Part shown: piece after piece, positions 6,879 through 15,433 of the stretch
Numbering within the stretch: position 1 is the stretch's first letter
Layout of the letters: each line of letters begins with the position of its first letter
Source of the DNA: an uncultured bacterium
GTDB lineage: Bacteria > Pseudomonadota > Gammaproteobacteria > Burkholderiales > Burkholderiaceae_E
Assembly (NCBI GenBank): GCA_903907905.1
Contig: CAIVPX010000020.1
Span: 1-58,269 of the forward strand
Direction: 5' to 3'
DNA length: 58,269 bases
Notes under the pieces: model-generated
Told to the model about the DNA's origin: nothing
Databases searched by the model: none
The model's input: only the letters and a program-made list of their open reading frames with translations
Made by a program: the position numbers and the translations under genes

Positions 6879-9800
6879 TTGAACGCTCCCACTTCGCCCA
6901 CGCCCCCGCTCCGCGCTTCCTTGCCTGCCGCCAGCCGTCTGCAGACGCCGCGTGCAGGCAGCGTACTGACCCTGCCCGCGTGTCACGGATCGTCAGACTC
7001 GTTGCTGCTGGCCGAACTTGCGCTTCGCGAGTGTGCGCGCAAGCGGGTGCTACTGATCGTCAGCGCGGCCGCCGGTGATGCGCAACGCCTGCATGACGAA
7101 TTGGCCTGGCTGGCCCCGGGCTTGCGGCTTGCCTTGCTGCCCGACTGGGAAACCCTCCCTTGGGATGCCTTCTCAGCCCACGACGATCTGATTTCGGAAA
7201 GACTCGCCACCCTGCACGCCATGCAGAGCGCGCAGGTCGACGTCGTAATCAGCGCAGCCAACACCGTCCTGCACCGGCTGGCGCCCCCCTCGTTTGTCGC
7301 ATCGCGCAGCTTCAACTTTCGCAAGGGGCAGCGGGTCGATGAGGCGCGCTTGCGCGCGCAACTCACAGCGGCCGGGTACGAGCACGTCAGCCAGGTGGTT
7401 CACCCTGGTGAATACTGCGTGCGGGGTGGACTGGTCGATCTGTTCCCAATGGGCTCGCAGCTGCCCTACCGGCTCGATCTGTTTGGCGACGAGCTCGAGT
7501 CCATCCGCACCTTTGACCCCGACACCCAGCGCAGCGTCTACAACACCCAGGAAGTGCGCCTGCTCCCCGGGCGCGAATTCCCGGTCGATGAAGCCTCGCG
7601 CAGCGCCTTCCGCGCCCGATGGCGCGAGCGATTCGAGGGCGACCCGTCGCGCAGTCCGGTCTACCGCGACATCGGCAACGGGTTGTTACCGGCCGGGATC
7701 GAGTACTGGATGCCGCTGTTCTACGACGCGATGGCGAGCATCTTCGATTACCTGCCCGTGGACGCTCTGGTGCTCACGCATGGAGATGTCGAGCAGGCCG
7801 GCGCGCGTTTCATGCAGGACGCTGGCCAGCGACACCGGTTTCTTGCGCACGATGCCGAGCGCCCCCTCCTCAGCCCGGACGAGCTTTTCCTCACGGTTGA
7901 GGAGTTCTTTGTTCGTGCACGCAGCCTCGGTCGCTGGGCAATGCCCCAGGTCACGAGCAGTGAGGTTCACCTCGAGCGCCTGGACGGCGCTGCCTCAACC
8001 CGCCAATCGAGCGACGCAGACACTTTTGCCGGGGCACTTGCTGAGGTCTCAATCAGCCGCCGTGCCGAGCAGCCGCTGGCTCGACTGGTTGACTCGCTCG
8101 GTCGAGCATCGGGCCGCACGCTGCTGGTGGCCGAATCGGCCGGTCGGCGTGAAACCATCGCGCAGTTGCTGCAAGAAGCCGGCATCGAGGCCCCGGTTGC
8201 GGACACCTGGCAGGCGTTTCTCGATTCCCCCCTGCGAGTGGCTCTGAGTGTCGGTCCCCTCAGCGAGGGATTCACCCTCGGCGACGGCAGCCTGAGCGTC
8301 ATCACCGAGACCGAACTCTTCGCAGGCAGCGTGCGCCGAGGTCGGCGGGGCCGACGGGAAAGTACCACCAACGTCGATGCGATGATCCGGGACCTTGCCG
8401 AACTCAAGATCGGCGATCCGGTAGTCCATGCGCAACATGGCATTGGCCGCTACCACGGTCTGGTGACCATGGATCTTGGCGAGGGGCCGACCGAATTTCT
8501 TCACCTAGTCTATGCGAGCGACGCCACCCTGTATGTGCCCGTGGCGCAGTTGCACGTTATCGGACGCTACAGCGGCTCCAACCCCGAGGATGCCCCCCTG
8601 CACCAACTCGGCTCGGGCCAGTGGGAGAAGGCGCGCAAGCGTGCGGCCCGCCATGCCCGCGATGCGGCCGCGGAACTGCTCAATCTGTATGCGCGGCGGG
8701 CGGCCCGCGTGGGACACGCCTTCAAGTTTGGCGCCAACGACTACGAAGCCTTTTCAGAGGGCTTCGGGTTCGAGGAAACCCCCGATCAGCTGGCGGCCAT
8801 CCACGCGGTGGTGCAGGACATGGTGTCGCCCAAGCCCATGGACCGCCTCGTCTGTGGCGACGTCGGCTTCGGCAAGACCGAGGTCGCCCTGCGAGCGGCC
8901 TTCATCGCGGCGGCCGATGGGCAGCAGGTGGCGGTGTTGTGCCCCACCACGCTGCTGGCCGAGCAGCACTTCCGGACATTTTCCGACCGCTTCGCAGACT
9001 TCCCGCTGAAGCTGACCGAGCTTTCGCGCTTCCGGTCTGCGCGCGAAACCAAGGATGCGATCGATCGCATCAACCGGGGTGAAATCGACATCGTCATCGG
9101 CACCCACAAGCTGCTGTCAGCGGATATTCGCTTCAAGCGCCTGGGCCTGGTCATCATCGACGAAGAGCATCGATTCGGCGTCAAGCAGAAAGAGTCCCTC
9201 AAGGCACTGCGTGCCGAGGTCGATGTGCTCACCCTCACGGCCACGCCCATTCCGCGCACGCTGGCCATGAGCCTCGAGGGCATCCGCGACTTTTCGGTGA
9301 TTGCCACAGCGCCCCAGAAGCGCCTGGCCATTCGCACCTTCGTCAGGCGCGAAACCGACGCCAACATCCGGGAGGCGCTGCTGCGCGAGCTCAAGCGCGG
9401 CGGGCAGGCCTACTTTCTACACAACGAGGTCGAGACCATCGAGAACCGCCGAGCCCGATTGGCAGAGCTTGTGCCCGAGGCCCGCATCACGGTGGCGCAC
9501 GGCCAGATGCCCGAGCGCGAACTCGAGCGCGTCATGCGTGATTTTCATCAGCAGCGCTTCAATGTCCTGCTCTGCACCACCATCATCGAAACTGGCATTG
9601 ATGTGCCGAGCGCCAACACCATCGTCATCCACCGCGCCGATCGCTTCGGGCTGGCTCAGTTACACCAACTACGTGGCCGTGTGGGGCGCTCTCATCACCA
9701 GGCTTACGCGTACCTGCTCACCCCGGACGAGTCGGCGATCACCCGTGATGCCTCCAAGCGGCTCGAGGCCATTCAGGCCATGGAAGAGCTCGGCTCGGGT

Positions 9801-10406
9801 TTCTATCTCGCCATGCACGACCTCGAGATTCGGGGCGCGGGCGAGGTGCTCGGCGACTCGCAGTCGGGCGACATGCAGGAAGTTGGGTTTTCAATGTACG
9901 CCGACATGCTCGGCGAGGCCGTTCGCGCGCTCAAGGCCGGCCGTGAACCCGATCTGAGCGCGCCGCTGGCGGCCACCACCGAGATCAAGCTGCACGAACC
10001 TGCCCTGCTGCCGGCCGATTATTGCGGCGATGTGCATGAGCGTCTGACTTTGTACAAGCGGCTGGCCGGCACTGCTACGCTCGACGATCTTCAAACGATC
10101 CAGGAAGAACTGGTCGACCGCTTCGGCAAGCTTCCCGACCCGGCCCGCGCCCTCATCGAGACGCATCGACTGCGCATCCAGTGCGCGGCGCTCGGCATCA
10201 CCAAGATTGACGCAGCCGCCGAGGCGATCGTCATGCAGTTCGCAGCGCAACTGCCCATTGATCCCGCCAAGATCATTCGATTACTCCAGCGCCGCAAAGA
10301 TGCCCGGATGAGCGGACAGGACCGCATTCGCTTCACCCTCAGCACACCTGACCTGGCCGCGAGGCTCAGGGTGATTCGAGAGATCCTGACAGCCTTGGCG
10401 GCCTGA
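6879..10406 (+). CDS. mfd: Transcription-repair coupling factor
   Basis: About 1175 residues if translation starts at TTG 6879; TTG 6921 is an alternative. The only in-frame ATG (6729) lies inside ispD and would add about 50 unrelated residues. Mfd displaces RNA polymerase stalled at DNA lesions and recruits UvrA. Domains in order: UvrB-like N-terminal region with LPDWETLPWDAFSAH, the RNA-polymerase-interacting CarD/RID domain (ELKIGDPVVHAQHGIGRYHG, YVPVAQLHVIGRY), the RecG-like helicase core with Walker A (GDVGFGKTE, about residue 660), Walker B IIDEEHRFGVKQKE, TATPIPRTL and the motif GRVGRSHHQAYAYLL, then the C-terminal TRCF domain. The protein is complete. The start is the only doubtful point. 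Confidence 0.95.
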   Translation: MNAPTSPTPPLRASLPAASRLQTPRAGSVLTLPACHGSSDSLLLAELALRECARKRVLLIVSAAAGDAQRLHDELAWLAPGLRLALLPDWETLPWDAFSAHDDLISERLATLHAMQSAQVDVVISAANTVLHRLAPPSFVASRSFNFRKGQRVDEARLRAQLTAAGYEHVSQVVHPGEYCVRGGLVDLFPMGSQLPYRLDLFGDELESIRTFDPDTQRSVYNTQEVRLLPGREFPVDEASRSAFRARWRERFEGDPSRSPVYRDIGNGLLPAGIEYWMPLFYDAMASIFDYLPVDALVLTHGDVEQAGARFMQDAGQRHRFLAHDAERPLLSPDELFLTVEEFFVRARSLGRWAMPQVTSSEVHLERLDGAASTRQSSDADTFAGALAEVSISRRAEQPLARLVDSLGRASGRTLLVAESAGRRETIAQLLQEAGIEAPVADTWQAFLDSPLRVALSVGPLSEGFTLGDGSLSVITETELFAGSVRRGRRGRRESTTNVDAMIRDLAELKIGDPVVHAQHGIGRYHGLVTMDLGEGPTEFLHLVYASDATLYVPVAQLHVIGRYSGSNPEDAPLHQLGSGQWEKARKRAARHARDAAAELLNLYARRAARVGHAFKFGANDYEAFSEGFGFEETPDQLAAIHAVVQDMVSPKPMDRLVCGDVGFGKTEVALRAAFIAAADGQQVAVLCPTTLLAEQHFRTFSDRFADFPLKLTELSRFRSARETKDAIDRINRGEIDIVIGTHKLLSADIRFKRLGLVIIDEEHRFGVKQKESLKALRAEVDVLTLTATPIPRTLAMSLEGIRDFSVIATAPQKRLAIRTFVRRETDANIREALLRELKRGGQAYFLHNEVETIENRRARLAELVPEARITVAHGQMPERELERVMRDFHQQRFNVLLCTTIIETGIDVPSANTIVIHRADRFGLAQLHQLRGRVGRSHHQAYAYLLTPDESAITRDASKRLEAIQAMEELGSGFYLAMHDLEIRGAGEVLGDSQSGDMQEVGFSMYADMLGEAVRALKAGREPDLSAPLAATTEIKLHEPALLPADYCGDVHERLTLYKRLAGTATLDDLQTIQEELVDRFGKLPDPARALIETHRLRIQCAALGITKIDAAAEAIVMQFAAQLPIDPAKIIRLLQRRKDARMSGQDRIRFTLSTPDLAARLRVIREILTALAA

Positions 10407-10426
10407 GCCTGCCTCATAATGCCCGA

Positions 10427-11272
10427 ATGAGCACCCTGATCGTTCAACACCCGGCGCTGTCCGACTCATCCGTCGCCGCTTTCGCCCGCCTCACCAATCG
10501 CCCCCCTCAGTTCAGAGATCCGACCTACGCGCTCTGGGAGGCGGTGAGCCTCGACGGCAAGGCACTCAGCCAGGCCGCTGAGCAGCATCGGGTCGATGCC
10601 GAGGTGGTCGCGGCCGACGCCCGTCTGTCGGCCTACTCGCTGGCCGCCTTCGACATGGACTCCACGCTGATCACGATCGAATGCGTGGACGAAATCGCCG
10701 ACTTTGCCGATCGCAAGGCTGAGGTGGCCGCCATCACCGAAGCGGCCATGCGGGGCGAACTCGCCGACTATGACGAGAGCCTCAAAAGACGCGTCGCGCT
10801 GCTCGAGGGCCTCGACGAGTCGGTGCTTGATCAGGTCTGGCGGGAGCGCGTCAGGCTCAGCCCCGGGGCGGGGCGCCTGGTCGCCACGATGAAGCAGCGA
10901 GGGCTTCAAATTTTGCTGGTCTCGGGCGGCTTCAGCTTTTTCACGGAGCGCCTGGCCAGGCAGTTGGGCATTGACCATGTCCGATCCAACGTCCTCGAGG
11001 TCTCCCAGGGCCGGCTCACCGGCCGACTCCTGGGCGAAATCGTCAACGCCCGCGTCAAGCGTGAAACGCTCGAGCGAACCTGCCATCAGATTGGCTGCGC
11101 CCCGTCCCAAACCATCGCAGTGGGTGACGGCGCGAACGACCTGCAGATGATGTCCATTGCAGGCCTGTCGGTCGCCTATCGCGCCAAGCCGCGCGTTCGT
11201 AGCGAGACCACGCACGCGATCAATCACTGCGGGCTCGATGCCATGTTGCGCTATTTCACTGACACCCGGTGA
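10427..11272 (+). CDS. serB: Phosphoserine phosphatase
   Basis: 281 residues from ATG 10427. Hydrolyses O-phosphoserine in the last step of serine synthesis. The HAD motif I AFDMDSTLI gives nucleophile D76 and acid/base D78; motif II is LLVSGGFSFF and motif IV is VGDGANDLQMM. An N-terminal region of about 70 residues precedes the HAD domain, as in other proteobacterial SerB. The stop overlaps the MFS gene's GTG start (GTGA, 4 bp), so the two genes are co-translated. Confidence 0.95.
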   Translation: MSTLIVQHPALSDSSVAAFARLTNRPPQFRDPTYALWEAVSLDGKALSQAAEQHRVDAEVVAADARLSAYSLAAFDMDSTLITIECVDEIADFADRKAEVAAITEAAMRGELADYDESLKRRVALLEGLDESVLDQVWRERVRLSPGAGRLVATMKQRGLQILLVSGGFSFFTERLARQLGIDHVRSNVLEVSQGRLTGRLLGEIVNARVKRETLERTCHQIGCAPSQTIAVGDGANDLQMMSIAGLSVAYRAKPRVRSETTHAINHCGLDAMLRYFTDTR

Positions 11273-12456
11273 AGCCCCCCACCGGGCAAAGCTCGCGCTC
11301 GGCCCTCGCGCCCGCGCTGGCCGGCATGGCCGCCCTGGCGATGGGCATGGGCATCGGGCGCTTCGCCTACACACCGCTTCTGCCCGCCATGCAGGCTGAA
11401 CAGGGCCTGTCCATCGAAGTCTCCGGTTATCTCGCATCAACCAACTTTGCCGGCTACCTGCTGGGCGCTTTACTGGCCATGTGGATCAAGCGCGCGAACC
11501 GGCGTCGGGGCTTCCTGCTTGGCCTGCTGCTCAGCGCGCTCACCACGGCCGCGATGGCCCTGCCGTCTCCGGTATGGGGCCTGGCCGCGACACGCCTGCT
11601 GGCGGGCGTCGCCAGCGCGCTCATCCTCATTCACGGATCAGCCATCGTCCTCGATCGTCTGGCCGCTGCAGCCCGCCCCACCTTGTTCTTCATGCTCCAG
11701 GCCGGTGTCGGTGTCGGGATTGTCATCTCCGCCGGGGTGGTCGAACTGTCGCGCCGCCTGGATGCCTCGGTCTCGATGCAGTGGCTGGCACTGGGTGTCA
11801 TCGCCACCGCCCTCGGTCTTGCGGCGGCAGCCTTGCGCGATCTCCAGCTTCCGACCGTCGCTGCATCGACTCACCCGGGTACGACCGCCCCACCCCACCC
11901 CGCTGTCAAATGGATGGTGGCCGCCTACAGCCTGCTGGGCGTCGGCTATGTCATCACCATGACCTTCATCGTCGTGATGGTGCGAGGCAACGCCGACTGG
12001 CGCCCCTGGGAAATGGCAGTCTGGTTGACGGTGGGGCTCTTCGGCATTCCCTCGAACTACCTCTGGTTGCGGGCGGCTGAGCGCTTCGGGCCGCTTCGTG
12101 CACTCTGCGCCGCCTACCTGCTCGAGGCGGTCGGCGTCAGTTGCGCAGCCTCGGCCGACTCGCTTTCCCTCGTCTTCGTGGGGGCGGCCCTGCTGGGGGG
12201 CACCTTCATGGGCATTACCGCAATGGGACTGAGCGCCGTGCGCAAACTCGCGCCCAACCCCGAGTCGCCGGTCATTGCCTTGATGACCGTCGGATTCAGC
12301 CTGGGTCAGATTCTCGGCCCGGCGATCGGCGGGCGGATCGCCGAGCATGCCGGGAACTTTCTGGGCGCCAGCACGATCGCGACCACGGTGCTCCTTGTCG
12401 CCGCAGCAATGGTCGGACTGGCCTCGCTTCGGTCGAACCCGGGTTCGGGCCGCTGA
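11269..12456 (+). CDS. YbfB/YjiJ-type MFS transporter
   Basis: 395 residues from GTG 11269, overlapping serB by 4 bp. About 12 hydrophobic segments in two halves of six, with a longer central loop around residues 195-215. The N-terminal signature GMGIGRFAYTPLLPAM and the motif KRANRRRGFLLGLLLSAL after the second helix are those of the YbfB/YjiJ family. The substrate is unknown. Coupling to serB suggests, without proving, a link to serine or a related metabolite. The stop abuts the rimO stop on the other strand with no spacer and no terminator. Confidence 0.88.
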   Translation: MKPPTGQSSRSALAPALAGMAALAMGMGIGRFAYTPLLPAMQAEQGLSIEVSGYLASTNFAGYLLGALLAMWIKRANRRRGFLLGLLLSALTTAAMALPSPVWGLAATRLLAGVASALILIHGSAIVLDRLAAAARPTLFFMLQAGVGVGIVISAGVVELSRRLDASVSMQWLALGVIATALGLAAAALRDLQLPTVAASTHPGTTAPPHPAVKWMVAAYSLLGVGYVITMTFIVVMVRGNADWRPWEMAVWLTVGLFGIPSNYLWLRAAERFGPLRALCAAYLLEAVGVSCAASADSLSLVFVGAALLGGTFMGITAMGLSAVRKLAPNPESPVIALMTVGFSLGQILGPAIGGRIAEHAGNFLGASTIATTVLLVAAAMVGLASLRSNPGSGR

Positions 12457-13905
12457 TCAGCGCGGGCGCTCGACCATCTCGCCAAGCAGGTCGTGCTCGT
12501 CGCTGTCGGTGATATGCACTTCAACAAAGCCTCCGATGGGAAGCTTACCGCTACCGGTGAAGCGCACCACGCCATCGATTTCAGGCGCATCCATCTGTGT
12601 GCGGCCGACCGCGTAGGCGCCCTCAGGGCCCTCTTCGATGCCGTCCACCAACACCCGCATCGTGCGCCCGACGAACCGGGCAATGCGACGACGCGAAATG
12701 TCGGCCTGAACCTCCATGAAGCGCTGCTGCCTCGACTGTCGGACCTCGTCATCCAGCGCGCCCGGCAGGTCGTTAGCACTCGCCCCCTCCACCGGCGAGT
12801 AGGCAAAACAGCCCACCCGGTCGAGTTCCGCCTCGCGCAGAAAATCCAGAAGGTACTCGAACTCGGACTCGGTCTCCCCGGGGAATCCGGCGATGAAGGT
12901 GCTGCGGATGGTGATGTCCGGACAGATTGCCCGCCACGCGCGCAGCCGCTCGATGTTGCGCTCGCCGCTCGCCGGCCGCTTCATGAGTTTGAGGATTCGG
13001 GGATGCGCATGCTGAAAGGGCACATCGAGATAGGGCAGCACCCGACCCTCGGCCATCAGGGGCAGCAACTCGTCCACATGCGGGTAGGGATAGACGTAAT
13101 GCAATCTCACCCAGGCGTCGTGCTCATGGGCCAGGTCACCCAGTTCGCGGGCCAGATCAAGCAGCCTCGTGCGCACGGGACGACCGTCGACGAAACCGGT
13201 CCGATAGCGCTGGTCCACCCCGTATGCGCTCGTATCCTGCGATACCACCAGCAATTCCTTGACGCCTGCACCAAACAGCGCGCGGGCTTCGCGAATCACG
13301 TCCCCGATCGGCCGGCTGACGAGATCCCCCCGCATCGAGGGGATGATGCAGAAACTACAGCGATGGTTACACCCTTCCGAAATCTTGAGATAGGCGTAAT
13401 GCCGCGGCGTGAGCTTGATCCCGGCCTCGGGAACCAGATCGGTAAAAGGGTCGTGGGGCTGAGGCAGCGCCCGGTGCACATGAGACATGACTTCGTCGGT
13501 CGCGTGAGGCCCGGTGACCGCAAGCACCTTCGGGTGCACCTCCTCGACCAGCGTTCGGGCCGACTCACCCGCTTTGGCGCCCAGACAGCCGGTCACGATC
13601 ACCTTGCCGTTTTCCGCCAGCGCCTCGCCAATTGCATCGAGTGACTCCTGAACCGCCTCGTCGATGAAGCCGCAGGTATTGACGATGACGAGATCGGATT
13701 TCTGGTAACTGCCCGAGACCTCGTAGCCCTCGGCCCGGAGTTGCGTGAGGATTCGCTCGGAATCGACCAGCGCCTTCGGGCAGCCCAGCGACACGAAACC
13801 CACCTTGGGAATTTTCGAGCGCCGCCGGGCAGCGACCGTGACTTTGCTGACGCCGGCGGGGGAATCGCCGGATTTCGGGGGGCGGGGTGCGGATGCGCGG
13901 CTCAT
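12457..13905 (-). CDS. rimO: Ribosomal protein S12 methylthiotransferase
   Basis: 482 residues. Adds a methylthio group to the conserved Asp of ribosomal protein S12. Layout: N-terminal UPF0004 domain ([31 protein letters not shown]) holding three cluster Cys; radical SAM domain with the CX3CX2C motif in [18 protein letters not shown]-terminal TRAM domain ending near LLGEM. An Arg/Lys-rich leader of about 30 residues precedes the first domain. MSRASAP at 13905 is used as the start, but a shorter start cannot be excluded. It sits downstream of phaR, as in many Burkholderiales. Confidence 0.95.
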   Translation of the reverse strand: MSRASAPRPPKSGDSPAGVSKVTVAARRRSKIPKVGFVSLGCPKALVDSERILTQLRAEGYEVSGSYQKSDLVIVNTCGFIDEAVQESLDAIGEALAENGKVIVTGCLGAKAGESARTLVEEVHPKVLAVTGPHATDEVMSHVHRALPQPHDPFTDLVPEAGIKLTPRHYAYLKISEGCNHRCSFCIIPSMRGDLVSRPIGDVIREARALFGAGVKELLVVSQDTSAYGVDQRYRTGFVDGRPVRTRLLDLARELGDLAHEHDAWVRLHYVYPYPHVDELLPLMAEGRVLPYLDVPFQHAHPRILKLMKRPASGERNIERLRAWRAICPDITIRSTFIAGFPGETESEFEYLLDFLREAELDRVGCFAYSPVEGASANDLPGALDDEVRQSRQQRFMEVQADISRRRIARFVGRTMRVLVDGIEEGPEGAYAVGRTQMDAPEIDGVVRFTGSGKLPIGGFVEVHITDSDEHDLLGEMVERPR

Positions 13906-13993
13906 GGGGCTGGCATTCTACCCGCGCGGCACAGGCCAGCGGTCAGGCCATGCGAAACCGGGGCGCGCGCCGATACGCCTGCCCGGGCTGCAA

Positions 13994-14545
13994 TCACTTG
14001 GGTCGAGCGGGCGGCGGCGGCGTAAAGCTGAAGTTCTGAAACATGTTGCGCGTCTGCGCGTTCATCTGCTCCTGCATCTGCATGAACAGCGTCTTGCTCT
14101 GGTCGATGTAGTTGCCCATCATGGCTTGCATCATCGGCGCTTGCATGGACATGAACTGCGCCCACATCTCGGCATTGGGCATCGAATTGCCGTCGTACAA
14201 CGTCTTGGACTGATCCTGCAGCTTGTCCTGGATTTCGACGAAGGTCTGCATGGTCTTTTCTAGGTAGGCCCCCATCATTCCCTGCATGGCATGACCGTAG
14301 AAACGAATGATCTGCGCGAGCATGGATGACGAGAACAGCGGCGCCCCGCCCGCCTCCTCCTCGAGAATGATCTGCAACAGGATGCTGCGCGTAAGGTCTT
14401 CTGCCGACTTCGCATCGACGACCCGAAAGGCCTCGGTATCGAGGACCAGCTGCTTGACATCGGCCAGCGTGATGTAGGCGCTGGTCTTGGTGTCATAGAG
14501 TCGTCGATTCGGATATTTCTTGATCAATCGAACGGAGTGGGTCAT
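13994..14545 (-). CDS. phaR: PHA synthesis repressor PhaR
   Basis: 183 residues from ATG 14545, which has AGAGGAA just upstream. The N-terminal PHB/PHA accumulation regulator domain (RLIKKYPNRRLYDTKTSAYITLADVK) binds DNA; the middle part (SSSMLAQIIRFYGHAMQGMMGAYLEK) is the granule-binding PHB_acc region; the tail is rich in Met and Gln and ends with PPPPARPK. In Cupriavidus and Paracoccus, PhaR represses phasin genes and its own gene and is released when it binds nascent PHA. It lies downstream of phaC and phaB, separated from phaB by a 120-bp gap with a strong hairpin. Confidence 0.93.
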   Translation of the reverse strand: MTHSVRLIKKYPNRRLYDTKTSAYITLADVKQLVLDTEAFRVVDAKSAEDLTRSILLQIILEEEAGGAPLFSSSMLAQIIRFYGHAMQGMMGAYLEKTMQTFVEIQDKLQDQSKTLYDGNSMPNAEMWAQFMSMQAPMMQAMMGNYIDQSKTLFMQMQEQMNAQTRNMFQNFSFTPPPPARPK

Positions 14546-14612
14546 GCGCGTTCCTCTTTTTGATCCACGATCGTATCCGAAGGGAGGGCCGACTCCCCTC
14601 AACCCCGAGGGC

Positions 14613-14641
14613 GCGAACCGGTCAAATCAGGACCGATTCGC
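14613..14641 (-). other. Hairpin between phaB and phaR
   Basis: An 11-bp inverted repeat (14613-14623 with 14631-14641), with one G-T pair when read as RNA and a 7-base loop. It lies in the leader upstream of phaR. No T run follows on the minus strand, so it is not a typical intrinsic terminator. It could be an mRNA-processing or attenuation structure between phaB and phaR, or a protein-binding dyad; the sequence does not say which. Confidence 0.45.
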
Positions 14642-14665
14642 CCGCCGAAGCGTGAAACCAGGGGT

Positions 14666-15403
14666 TTACCCCATGTGCAGACCACCGTTGCACGAGAACT
14701 CGGCGCCAGTCGTGAAGCCGGCGTCATCCGTGGTGAGCCAAGCGCAGATGGATCCGATTTCCTCAGCCCGCCCCAGCCGTCTGACGGGAATCGTCTGAAT
14801 GATTTTCTCGCGCACATCTTCCCGAACGGCCATCACCATGTCGGTCGCGATGTACCCGGGCGCAACCGTGTTCACCGTCACACCCTTGCTCGCCACCTCC
14901 TGCGCCAAGGCCATCGTGAAGCCGTGCATGCCGGCCTTGGCCGCAGAGTAATTGCTCTGGCCAAACTGCCCCTTCTCGCCGTTGACCGACGAGATGTTGA
15001 TAATCCGCCCCCAGCCCTTGTCGAGCATGCCGTCGATGACCTGCTTGGTCACGTTGAACATGGAGTTGAGGTTGGTGTCGATCACCGCACGCCAGTCATC
15101 CAGCGACATCTTGCGAAACACGCCGTCGCGGGTGATGCCGGCGTTGTTCACCAGAATGTCCGGATTGCCGAAGTCAGATTTGACCCGAGCAAAGGCCTCG
15201 CAAGTGGAGTCCCAGTCAGACACGTTGCCGACCGAAGCGTGAAAGTGGTAGCCCTCGGCCTTCTGCTCACCCAGCCACTTGTCGAAATCGCGGGTAGGCC
15301 CGCACCCGGCGATCACGGTATAGCCCATGTCATGGAACTTGCGGCAAATGGCCGTCCCGATTCCGCCCATACCGCCCGTCACGTATGCCAGTTTGCTACT
15401 CAT
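14666..15403 (-). CDS. phaB: NADPH-dependent acetoacetyl-CoA reductase
   Basis: 245 residues, usual length. Reduces acetoacetyl-CoA to (R)-3-hydroxybutyryl-CoA, the monomer used by PhaC. A short-chain dehydrogenase with the nucleotide loop VTGGMGGIGTAI, NNAGITRDGVFRKM, catalytic Ser and Tyr in ISSVNGEKGQFGQSNYSAAKAG, and the family tail TGAEFSCNGGLHMG. GGAG lies 9 bp upstream of ATG 15403, and phaC ends 30 bp before it, so phaC-phaB form one unit. The thiolase gene phaA, often between phaC and phaB, is absent from the whole window. Confidence 0.95.
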   Translation of the reverse strand: MSSKLAYVTGGMGGIGTAICRKFHDMGYTVIAGCGPTRDFDKWLGEQKAEGYHFHASVGNVSDWDSTCEAFARVKSDFGNPDILVNNAGITRDGVFRKMSLDDWRAVIDTNLNSMFNVTKQVIDGMLDKGWGRIINISSVNGEKGQFGQSNYSAAKAGMHGFTMALAQEVASKGVTVNTVAPGYIATDMVMAVREDVREKIIQTIPVRRLGRAEEIGSICAWLTTDDAGFTTGAEFSCNGGLHMG

Positions 15404-15433
15404 CGCTGTGTGCTCCGATTGATGGATGTTGAA

